Shown here one piece after another: positions 10,601 through 20,581 of a DNA stretch of 64,000 nucleotides (position 1 is the stretch's first letter; each line of letters starts with the position of its first letter). The notes under the pieces are model-generated. The model saw nothing but the letters and a program-made list of their open reading frames with translations. It was not told the DNA's origin and ran no database searches. The translations under genes and the position numbers were made by a program. Source of the DNA: Oscheius sp. JU75 (Eukaryota > Nematoda > Chromadorea > Rhabditida > Rhabditidae); assembly GCA_037178855.1 (NCBI GenBank), contig JASJZC010000004.1, positions 3,286,001 to 3,350,000 of the forward strand, in the 5' to 3' direction.

Positions 10601-13265
10601 TGCTACCCAGCCTGTGACTCGCTACTACTTTAATATTGTCACCTCCACTTGTACCAGCTTTCAATTTGGCGGATGTGATGGTAACATGAACAATTTCTTG
10701 ACCGTACAGCAGTGTCGTTCCTACTGTATGAGCAACAGTTGTCCCGCTGGAAATGTGGCTTATGTTGATCCAAACAGTCAACAGCCGATTCACTGCAACG
10801 AAGCCCTGTCCAACAGCTGTCCACCAGGCTACGACTGTACTTTCAATCCACTCATCAACAATCATGTTTGCTGTGGAAGTACTGATCTCGGTACGAAGGC
10901 ACTGACGTATACAAATTGAAGTCTTTAGGTGTGTGTCCGGACGGAGAGAAGGCCTTCATCGACACTCTGACACTTTCCGCTCGTGAATGCGTCATCAATC
11001 TCGAAGCGTCCTGTCCTTCAAACTACCTTTGTCGCTTTAATCTTCAGAAGAATAAGTACTACTGCTGCGCCAGCACGAAAGGCAGTGAGTTTTGAGGGAA
11101 ATCAAACCGCACAGCCATCTCAGAGACTTGTCCACTTGGTCGTTTCCTTTGGAAAGATCCCCGATCCACCTTGCCGGCCCGCTGTACAATGGGTCGTCCA
11201 GAACAATGCCCGGATGGATATAGCTGTCAATCTTACAGACCCAACAGTCTCCAGGGCTTCTGCTGTACCAGCAGTTGTGAGTATCCCAATCTCTATAGTA
11301 TGCATCAAAAAGTGTAGCTATTTGTCCGGATGATGCCGAGTATGTGGTCGATGAGCAATCTCAACAGCCTCGAGTCTGCACAATGGGTTCATTTGTCTCA
11401 TGTCCATCCGGATTCACCTGCCGCTCAGCCTCTTCCTCCACTGACGGTTTCTGTTGCCGTGCTTCCGGGATATCAACTCCAGCCTTGGCTGTCGTGACAG
11501 GTTCGCGCAAATTGTTGAACAAACTCATTCCTGTAGATGGCTGTCCACCGGGAAACTTTATCTATTTGGTCAATGGTGAAAAGGGGCAATGTGATCCATT
11601 CAATGCGCCGAATGCTCCATGTCCAGCAGGATTCACTTGTCAGTGGTCGCTGTCAAATCAGAGGTTCAGTTATATAAAGCATCACAACAATCCTCTAGGT
11701 ATCAATGTTGTGGCTCGAACCCTGTTCCCACACAGACCAAGAGAGCTGACGGCTGTCCCTCTGGACAAATTGCTTTCAAAGAGAGCAGCACCATTAAGGT
11801 CTGTACCGCGGGGTCGACATCGTGTCCTGTCGGCTACTTTTGCCAATTCTCCTCGAATAACAATCAGTTCCAATGCTGTGGTGTAAGCGGAGGTCAGTTT
11901 AATTAATAGCTCCTTAAAACTGTCAATCAGGTTGTCCAGCAGAATCTGTCGCCTTTGTTGGTGTTTCCGGCGAGGCGGAGCGCTGCGTGGTCGGTCAGTC
12001 CAATTGTCCCGAAGGTTTTGCGTGTCAACGGAGTCTTGCTGGCGTCGATGTTTGCTGCACGGCGAAACCCATACACTGCTCTGATGACGAGGTCTTGGTC
12101 GAAAACGTCTGTCATCCTCGAGCTGCTCCCGGTCATGAATGTGTGCACAACAAGCAGTGCACAGGAGGTTCATCCTGTAGTAATGAAGTCTGTGCTTGTC
12201 CGCAGAACATGGCTCCTGTTGGGAACTTCTGTCGTGTTCAACTGAGTGAGTCAGGCACTAGATTACAATGGGTCAAGCTATAGAATGTTCTCCTGGACAA
12301 ATTATGCACAATGACTTGTGTCACGATATGGTGGCAATTGGAGAAGGTTGTACATTCAAAGATCAATGTCCAGACCAGAGTGGTTGCAATGACGGAATCT
12401 GTGAATGCAAACGAGGACTCGTAGAGAAAGGAGGCAAGTGCGTCGTACCACCACTTGTACGACCACAACCAAAAAAAAGTAAGAAAGCAAAAGGAATCGC
12501 ACAAACAAATCTTTAACAGTATCGCAAGCTGCCTGTTCGAAGAAGAGCTGGAATCCTGTTCGGGATGAAGAGACTGGTCGAGTAATCACCTGTGCTCCGG
12601 CTGGAAAACCCTGTCCGAGTGGCAGTTCGTGTCAAATCAATTGGAAGAAGACTCAGTACATTTGTTGTTCTCCTGGAGAAGGAGTTGTAATTGAACAGCC
12701 AATTTCAAACAGGGAGGATGTTTGTCCTGTCGGCCGAACACCTTACCTTTTGAACGGAAAACCTCAGAAATGCACTCAGGCCAAATGTCCTAGTGGCTTC
12801 GATTGCATCTATAGGAATCATGTAAAGTAACATCATGTTTCTCGAGAAACTCGGATTTAGGACTATTTCTGTTGCGCCTCTCTCGGACCAGCGAAATCAA
12901 CTCCCCACAGTCTCTCTGACTGTCGAGGAGGTGGTTCAGCTCTCCTGCATCCGGCCACTCGAACAGCTGTTCTCTGTGGTCATATGAGTCGCTCTTGTCC
13001 TGCTGGTTACGGTTGTCAGCCCTCGATTAGAACATCCAGCCATGTTTGTTGTCCTGTCTATCAAGACATGAGACGAGGCGCCGCTCCATGTCCGGAAATG
13101 CTGGTCCTTGTTGCTCGACTCGTTGACGGGAAAATCGAAAAACGTTGTGGTGAGAAAGTGTTTTTCTGCATTTAAAGACAAATTACAGAACGAGGATGCC
13201 CGTTAAATGAAGTTCCAGTCGGCGGAGTATGCTACGAGCTGCGAAAACGGAATCATCTCAATTGA
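7647..13265 (+). CDS. Secreted multidomain protein with Kunitz, EB and lustrin-type Cys-rich repeats
   Basis: Large secreted extracellular protein of the nematode Kunitz/lustrin family; such proteins act in cuticle or matrix assembly or protease control. The start at 7647 gives the signal peptide [19 protein letters not shown]. In order: a Cys-rich region, an EB module (near 8045-8190), a second EB-like segment, then a Kunitz array. Kunitz-like domains lie near 8780-9140, 9330-9575, 9735-9900, 10125-10340 and 10555-10725. After them come at least ten ~50-residue lustrin-type repeats, each a CP(x)G ... CPxGxxC ... CC pattern (10735-13190), interrupted by another EB stretch near 12070-12470. 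The stop is at 13263-13265. Kunitz domains 1 and 2 lack Cys2 and Cys4. Domains 3-5 keep all six Cys but have Thr, Gly and Ala at the P1 position, so trypsin inhibition is unlikely. Introns are tiny. Some junctions, notably 7810-8045, are uncertain. Confidence 0.88.
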
Positions 13266-13379
13266 AAAATAATTATGCAGTAAGCAGTCTTCCTGTACGT
13301 ACTATTGTACGCCTTTCTAACAGATTATCTCAGTTGTTGTGAAGCATTGAATTGTTTTTTTTACGTTGGATCCATTCTG

Positions 13380-14131
13380 TTACGACAACAGAGGCCGCAA
13401 ACCAGTAGTGTGGTCAAATGTCCAAAGATTCGTCGTGTAGAGCGTTGCCGTTATTTTTAGATTTGCCTAAAATTCGACCTTGCGTGTGAAAAAGCTCCAG
13501 ACTTACTTGATCTGGTAAGATGACAATAGCTGTATTGCCAGAGCTTCCGTACTCGGCCATGATTGCAAGTAAGGGAGCCAAACCTTTTGTGTGGATTGGT
13601 GGCCGGTCAACCTAAAATCGATATTCTGGGGAACTGAATAAGATACTTACAATTATCGTATCTCTTCTTTGTCGGTACTGTTTCCTCATAGCTTGTTTTC
13701 CTATTTCCCGTAGTTTTTGCAAATCTTCATAGTAGAAGCTCATCCTTTTGAGACGAATGGGATCTTCTACTAACTCCTTTGGAATTTTTGGGATGCTAAA
13801 AACATAGTCATAGATACTGGCCTATTTGACAAATGGAACGTGAAACATATTGTTATGAATTAATCAGCCCAGTAGAGAGAAAGAAACAGAAACTTACAGA
13901 CCATTGAATAGGGTGTTTCCGCCACCAGTGTGTATGTGCTTCTTTTTTGGTCAAATTTGGTATTTCTTCAAACAGTCTGTCAGTCAGATCTTCTTGTCCA
14001 AAAACGACGTTGAGTCCGTGTTTGAAGGCCATCTGGAAAATAATGTTGCCTTGACCAAAAAAACAAATAAGAGTTTGAGTTAGCAGCAAATTTAGGCTGT
14101 GAACAAGACTGAACAAGACGCGGTGCAGCAT
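13380..14131 (-). CDS. Unrecognised small protein, possibly mitochondrial
   Basis: I do not recognise the family. The first exon starts at 14131 with MLHRVLFSL, then an intron ends exactly before an ATG (ttttccag|ATGGCC). The next exon contains HGLNVVFGQEDLTDRLFEEI and ends near 13894. Later exons contain SIPKIPKELVEDPIRLKR, YYEDLQKLREIGKQAMRKQY and GLAPLLAIMAEYGSSGNTAI. The last step is ambiguous. A GTAAGT donor and a TTTTAG acceptor 40 nt apart give a stop at 13380-13382; reading through gives a stop at 13414-13416. The charged helical sequence with a short basic N-terminus would suit a mitochondrial matrix protein, but this is a guess. The gene is divergent from SF3B4, and a repeat copy lies between them. 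Confidence 0.6.
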
Positions 14132-14281
14132 TCAAATTGATTACATTTCAGGTTTTGTGACGTGCTGTTTTTTTCTACCCTCTGCTTCTAAAAATTTCCC
14201 CTATCTATTTTAATGTCCTCGCGTCTCTGTGTTTGAAGCCATTATTGCAGCTAGTGTGCACTACTTTGTGCGCACACTAAG

Positions 14282-14420
14282 TGTTGGCAAATCAAGACAA
14301 AGTTGAGTCAGTTTGGGAGATAGTTTCGTTGGGGGAACGTTGCTCCTGTCAGGGTAGTCCAACTGGAACATCATCTACCTGTCACGAGCCTTAATGGGGC
14401 ATCAGCCACACTTGTTCTCA
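14282..14420 (+). repeat. Dispersed ~120-bp repeat, copy B
   Basis: Longest copy of the family: TTGGCAAATCAAG at the left, GAGTCAGTTTGGGAGAT, the core GGGGAACGTTGCTCC, AACTGGAACATCATCTACC, TGTCACGAG, and GGCATCAGCCACACTTG at the right. It sits in the 480-bp divergent promoter interval between the genes at 14131 (-) and 14614 (+). Confidence 0.8.
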
Positions 14421-14613
14421 CATAAGTTTCCACAATACAATAGGTTCTGTAAACGACGACAAGAAATACGCGCCCCAATGACAATTCTGTCACTATCCCT
14501 TTCGAAAATATAACAATCGTCCAGTCCTAAGCAACTTCCTAACAGTTTTTTATATTTCTTCCGTGTTTTCCGTTCTATTTTTTTAATTAACACAATTTAG
14601 ATTAAAGCCGCTC

Positions 14614-15997
14614 ATGTCGGCCGGTCCAATAGTAGAACGTAATCAAGGTTAGTTCGATCCATTTTCTTCTATAGATTTCAGAGACATGTTTAGATGTCAG
14701 AGCTTTTTAAAGCTGTTTTTCAGATGCCACAATTTACATTGGAGGTCTCGACGAGAAAGTGACAGAAGCACTGCTATGGGAGCTGATGGTTCAAGCCGGC
14801 CCAGTAGTCAGTGTCAATATGCCGAAAGATCGTGTCACAGCGAATCACCAGGGGTTAGTTCAAATGTTTTTCTGTCTCATCTCATTCCGTGTTCAGCTTT
14901 GGGTTCGTCGAGTTCATGTCGGAGGAAGACTGCGACTACGCCATGAAGATTATGAACATGATCAAACTTTTCGGCAAGCCCATCAAGGTCAACAAAGCTT
15001 CGGCACATGAGAAGAATATGGACGTCGGTGCCAACATTTTCGTCGGAAACCTCGATCCCGAAGTCGATGAGAAGCTTCTATACGATACGTTCAGTGCTTT
15101 CGGTGTTATTCTACAGGTTCGTTATGAGTTTTTTTTTTGTAAATATTGGTGTTCAGGTTCCAAAGATTATGAGAGATACGGATACAGGCAACAGTAAAGG
15201 ATTCGCGTTTATCAATTTCGCCAGTTTCGAAGCATCCGACGCTGCGATGGAGGCCATGAATGGACAATTTCTTTGCAACAGGTATGTAGTTTCTTCTTCA
15301 TCGACAATTCAGTATTTCAGGGCCATTTCGGTATCCTATGCTTTCAAAAAAGACACGAAGGGAGAACGTCACGGAACTGCCGCCGAAAGAATGCTGGCAG
15401 CTCAGAACCCTCTTTTCACGAAGGACAGACCGAATCAGATGTTCTCCGATGTCGCTCCAGGTCGCCAACCGTACAATGTGCCGACAGCGATGATTGCACA
15501 AATGGCTGGCCTTGGAGGAGCAGTCGGATTGAACTACGGGCTTGCTGCTTCCGGACTTGGAATCCCGCAACTTGGAGGAACTCCCATGCCCCCTCCTCCT
15601 CGTAAGGGATGACATACTTTTTTCAATAAAAAATTTAGCGCCTGTTCCGCCAGGAGGCATGATGACACCTCGTCCTCCGCCACCTCCTACTGGCTGGGGT
15701 GCCCCACCTCCTCCGCCACCACAAACTCCAATGCCACCACCGCCTCCTTCTCGTGGCCCGATGCCACCTCCGCCAGGCAGTGCTCCTCCGCCGCCACCTC
15801 CCTTGAGGTTTAGTTTTCTATCATTCTCTTTAGGACTTCATTTCAGTCGGTTTGGTGGAGTCCCTCCCCCTCCTCCTCGTTTCAACCAAACACCTGGACC
15901 TCCTCCGCCGCCGCCTTCTAGGCCTCCGATGCCTCCTCCGCCTCCTGGACCTCCTGGGTACGGCCGTCCTCCGATGCCTCCACCTCCTCCCATGTAA
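14614..15997 (+). CDS. SF3B4: Splicing factor 3B subunit 4 (SF3B4/SAP49)
   Basis: Subunit of the U2 snRNP SF3b complex that contacts pre-mRNA near the branch site. The start at 14614 gives [20 protein letters not shown], matching the conserved N-terminus. RRM1 (about residues 13-90) has IYIGGL as RNP2 and GFGFVEF as RNP1. RRM2 (about 100-178) has IFVGNL and KGFAFINF. The conserved post-RRM segment [20 protein letters not shown] is followed by LAAQNPL. The C-terminal third is Pro/Gly/Met-rich (PMPPPPP tracts), as in orthologues. Exons run 14614-14647, then from 14724, with short introns near 14853, 15117, 15281, 15601 and 15807. The last exon ends PPPPPM-stop at 15995-15997. Length is about that of animal SF3B4. 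Confidence 0.97.
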
Positions 15998-16350
15998 CCC
16001 TTCACATTTTCCATTGTAGTATTTATTTGATGCCTATTCAGTGTTGTTGGTTCATCTCTTCATCCTAAAACCGTCCTCTCCACGTGATCTTAAACATTTC
16101 TCCTTGGTGAATGAAGTAGTATCAAGCTATCAATTTCCATGTACAACTTTTGTTCAGCCTTCTCCACGAGTACTATTCAATTTGGCACTTCTTAATTTTG
16201 GATATAACAGACGCATAAACGCGCGCTAACCACAATCGCAGCTGCTAATTCGAAGCCGAGCTGCCAGCCAGAATTAATTTTCTCCCTCGTATTGAACACG
16301 CCAATACGCTGCTGCTTGGATGACAAGGTTAGTTTATTCCGTTTCGTACA

Positions 16351-18214
16351 ATGGTATCCAAATTGAGGAAGCCGAAATATGCAGTTATTGCACTCAATGA
16401 CAGCGTCGACGTAGGCAGTTTCTTCAATCTACTGGTATTTTTCGTTGAATCCAACATATATTATATTCGTATAGATGACAAATGGCTATACGAACGTGAC
16501 ATTTCTGACGAATCTAGCAGAACATTCTGAAGTGAAGAAATTGATCAATGGAACAGCCAGAAAACAGACCCCAACCAAAGAGAAATCTCCTCCGCAGCCC
16601 GTAGCTCCAGTTCAGGTAAAACTCTTGTCTTTTCGATGAACGTTTCTCTTTTATTCTTATTGAATATGTTGTTAAGATATGTCGAAAGTCTCCGGAGCCC
16701 ATCTTGCCCGTATCCACAGCAACAGCGACTGCAACGGTAAACATCACCCCATCAACATCTCTCCTCTCTCATCCCATTTTAACATTCGACGGAGACGTAT
16801 GTTGTTTTCCGTTAGTAGTGTACAAACGATTGACTTTCAGACAAAAGTTAGTAAATACATCGCAGACGGATCGAACTACATTCACTGCAAGCTCTGTGAC
16901 AACAAGATTATGTGCTCGAGACTCTCAAACCTGACCAACCATGTTCGAAGACATAGTTCCGTGAAGCAGTATTCCTGTGTCTACTGTCCGTATCAGCACA
17001 ACGAAATGTCAAAGGTACATTTAAACTTTACTTGTCCAAAACAGGAATTATAGGTGCGAACTCATATGGCTAGTCAGCACGGAGATACCCTCACTTCTCC
17101 GAATGATAATTTGACCCCGGAACTGCAAAAGATCTGGTGCGCATATATGGAAAAGTGTTTCCCTGGTTATTTGGACTCGACTGGAAAGGTATTTTTTGTT
17201 TTCCACTATTTTGAAAGAGCTTATTCAGACAGGAAGAAATGCGCTAGAGGTGTTTGGAGGAAGAACTTTGGCTAGAATGGAATGTTCAGCGAATAATTCT
17301 CTGACAGATGACGAAATTGTCCCTCTGTTCGAAAAATTACACAATTGCGTCGAATGTGGTGATGCGATCGCGGTCGAGAACGGCTCCGAAGAGTTCCTGC
17401 CATTCATGGAACATATCCGCGAAAAACATTCCGAGTACTGTACACCCTACAAATGTGGAGAGTGCTCTTTTCTGGCGGCATACGAATATATGGTCCGAGG
17501 CCACATTGCCACAAAACATGCGATGATAGCTGCTGATGTGGAAGTACATTTACAGCCGAAATGTGAAGATTTTACTTTGTTCGTTGCAAAGTTCTTCCCG
17601 TCATTAGACGGTATCTTTCTTGGTTTTAATTTGAACAATCAAATCTCAGATGTTGTTCCGGATATCACAGAAGAATTGAAAGCGTTTATGGACACTGCTG
17701 GCCGGTCGGACGACTCGCTGTCCAACGGGATTCTGGTCGATTCTGTCAAAGCTGAGCAGCTTCTTGGAACAGATTCGGGTAACGAAAACACAGAGCCAGT
17801 GCTGAAAGAGGTAGACATTGATTGCAAGGTATACTTTCAATATGTACGAATCACCACGCCATTTTCAGCTTTGTGGTAAGATTTTCGAGATAGACGCTTC
17901 GAAATTGTTGATAGCCCATTCCAAGGAGCACTACTGTATAAAGCAGTTCGAGTGTCCATCATGTTCATTCGGGTCAAACGACTATGATACTGTATTCGAA
18001 CACGTTAACTCAGTTCATTGCGGTGAAGGAATTGTCATCGATCAAAAGTAAGATTTTCTGAAATTGTTCATTTCAATACTTCAGCGGCGACCTTATGCAA
18101 CAAGCTTGGATGCTTACAATGAAGTGCTGCTTTCCTGACTTGATAGAACGACAAAATATCGTTAAAGCGACTAAAAATAAAAGGAAACGACCCAGACTGA
18201 CCGAAGAAATGTAG
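16351..18214 (+). CDS. C2H2 zinc-finger protein with a repeated two-finger plus CFP-helix module
   Basis: Probable nuclear nucleic-acid-binding protein; no specific orthologue recognised. The start at 16351 opens MVSKLRKPKYAVIALNDSVD. Six C2H2-like fingers are readable in three pairs: CKLCDNKIMC...HVRRH and CVYCPYQHNE...HMASQH (16880-17075); CVECGDAI...HIREKH and CGECSFLA...HIATKH (17345-17520); CGKIFEID...HSKEH, preceded by CKL, and CPSCSFGSN...HVNSVH (17870-18020). Each pair is followed by a short helix-like motif ending in Phe-Pro: WCAYMEKCFPGYLD, FVAKFFPSLD and MLTMKCCFPDLIER. The protein therefore looks like three tandem copies of one module. A basic tail (KNKRKRPRL) precedes the stop at 18212. 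A poly(A) signal AATAAA follows near 18270. The 3' neighbour starts only 155 bp downstream on the same strand. Confidence 0.8.
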
Positions 18215-18368
18215 GAAGGACAGGTCCTTCCAGATCTCATTCACGAATTGACAGCTTGTTGTGAGATGATAATAAAATATTCATGTTTTTACGATTTTTT
18301 CTTGATTCTTGAAGATTGAATATTTTACTTGAACTCATTGCTCCTCCTCATATTAGTGATGTTTTCAG

Positions 18369-19005
18369 ATGACAGAATACACACAGCTGCATCCACTGGA
18401 TGTCCTGAAAATCTCGGCTGTTACTCTGTTCAATCCCGCAGGTGAAAGATCTCTCAGCTGGATCGTCAAGTATATTCTCGGATTCCCTCAGTTCCAATAT
18501 CTTGCATATCATCCCAATGGGGACATCGCTGCCATATGTAAGTACTTCTTCTCTCGTTTGAATGACCAAATTTTTAGTGCTGGGACGCGATGAACCTCTC
18601 AGAGACCGGGAGATCAAGCTGCTGTTCGAAGTGAACGACGATGATAGAAATGCCTATATTCAACGCATCTACACTATGCCTCTCTATCGCCGAGCAAGAA
18701 TGGCTTCTAAATTGCTACGGTTTTTCGAACAATTCGGGAAAAGGCATCAACGTTTTCCGACCTTTTCTAGTGTGTTCTTCAGCCAAGAATTGATTTGCTC
18801 AGACTGCATGATCAGTGATAGTCACAAGGCAGGCATAGCCTTCTTAGAAAGTCACGAATACTGCCAATACGACAGCCAATTACTTCTAGGACAAACCGGT
18901 TAATTCTTTTTTCCTTCTTTTTATAGGGTCACTATTTCAGGGTATCGAAAAATCCTGCTGAATATTGACGACAGCGCTAACCGACTGATCAGAAGTCAAA
19001 GATAA
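18369..19005 (+). CDS. Unrecognised ~185-residue protein
   Basis: No family recognised. Exons read as 18369-18537, 18578-18898 and 18941-19005. The protein begins MTEYTQLHPLDVLKISAVTL and includes DREIKLLFEVNDDDRNAYIQ and LYRRARMASKLLRFFEQFGK. It is soluble, mixed helical, with no signal peptide or membrane span. The start ATG is directly preceded by the splice acceptor TTTTCAG, so the mRNA has either a 5' UTR intron or a trans-spliced leader at this point. With the zinc-finger gene ending 155 bp upstream on the same strand, an operon-like arrangement is possible (inference). Confidence 0.6.
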
Positions 19006-19166
19006 TTCTTATCCATTCTTCACACCATGTGCCATTCAATACTGTACATTATTTAGTGTAAATATTTATTTCTCTTCAAGAACAACTATGTACAGACAGA
19101 AAGTCATTATTCCTTTAGATGATCAGCGGGTCCTTCATGTCTTTGGTCTGGAACTGGATGAATTGA

Positions 19167-20160
19167 TCATACGAAAAGAAAAGGCACCTTGACAGTAGAA
19201 GAAGGACAGATCGCGTTGCAGAGACACTCGCCACATTTGGGTCTGACAGGCTGACAGATGGTCTGTCCGAAACCGACCAGAAGAGGATTGATAGTCAACC
19301 ATTCGGATCGTGGCAACATCTCCTGAAGCTTTTCCCTAGTCTGTTCCGGCGTTTTGGTCTTCATCCATCCGAGACGATTGGCAATTCGGTGAACATGAAC
19401 ATCGACTAGAGAAATTTCTTTATAAGAATATTAGTAATTAACCTGCTACGCCTTCAGTCTTGTTCCAGGCAATTTGCATAACAAGATGGGCCATTTTGGG
19501 GCCTACTCCAGGCAGTGCACAAAGGCCTAAATAGTCAAATAGAAGCAGTAAAAGCTGAAATAACCTTCAACCGTAGGAGGAATGTCTCCGTTGTAATCGT
19601 TTCGCAAAATCTCCACAACTTTCTTGATATATTCCGCCTTTCTCTAAACTAAGTGATGAAGGAGAAACAAGTGAAACGAACTCTATAGAAGGACACAGGA
19701 ATGAGCAGTGTTTCCAGCTTCTTCTGATCAATTTCGCGCATTGAATCCAAGTTGAGGCCGTGTTCCTTGAGTCTCTGAAACCATTTAGTCGCTACATTCT
19801 CTTATAAACATACGGTCATGGCATACGCATTGGTCTGATCTTTAGTTTGACTGGAGAGCATGAGGGCAATGAGTACCTGGAAACGGAAGACTTCTGGCTT
19901 CTCCAGGGGATCAGCTAGCTTGCTACAGCCCATTGTGTCCACCGGTGCATCACCGCCTGCGCGCATCAGCTTGATTCGATCAATCTGTAGAGTGAAATTT
20001 CATACGGAAATTGACCAAGACATACGTGGATTCTGTGCAAATCCTCGATGTCACAGGGCTTGTCCACTCGAATTTCCTCCTTCTGGACAGTCTCCTTCTT
20101 CGAAACTTTTGCAGCATCGATGTCCTTTGTCTGGACAATTCGTTTGGAGGTGCGTTTCAT
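19167..20160 (-). CDS. NTH1: Endonuclease III homologue, bifunctional DNA glycosylase/AP lyase
   Basis: Base-excision repair enzyme that removes oxidised pyrimidines and cleaves the AP site, in nucleus and mitochondria. The start at 20160 gives the basic N-terminus [18 protein letters not shown]. The core shows [16 protein letters not shown], the helix-hairpin-helix [16 protein letters not shown] with the catalytic Lys, and the catalytic Asp in [14 protein letters not shown]. The Fe-S cluster ligands near the C-terminus fit C-x6-C-x2-C-x5-C ([17 protein letters not shown]). At least five short introns. The last codons are uncertain: reading through stops at 19167-19169, while a ~34-nt intron would instead end the protein at about 19121 with DPLII. 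It is in tandem with SMG6 upstream, but with a 420-bp gap. Confidence 0.95.
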
Positions 20161-20581
20161 ATTCTAAAAAAGTGATTGTGAGAAGAGATATACCGTAATA
20201 GATACGCTAGTCTGCAGAAGGAAACAGAAGGCTGTGCGTTTTAGTAGTTCGCGGTAACTGATAATCTGCAAGCCGTTGCACTTTTTAACTGGTACATACA
20301 ATAAGCAGTGAAGCTAAACGACTAATTCTAACATCAAATAACAAACATTTTAATTTTTATGACGAAAAAGAGCCACAATCATCAATCATCTCTAGAAGAC
20401 TAGGCAAGTTCCTTTCCTCCAATGATCTAAACTAACAACGGAACATCACATACTTTCACAATAGGTAACAGCCTAAACTGAGGAACCACGAAAAGAATAC
20501 AAGGCGGGAAATATGAGGTCAACTCGCGAGGTACTCTCAACCCGAAAAGTCCGTGGAATAATCATCCTATGAACAAATGGA

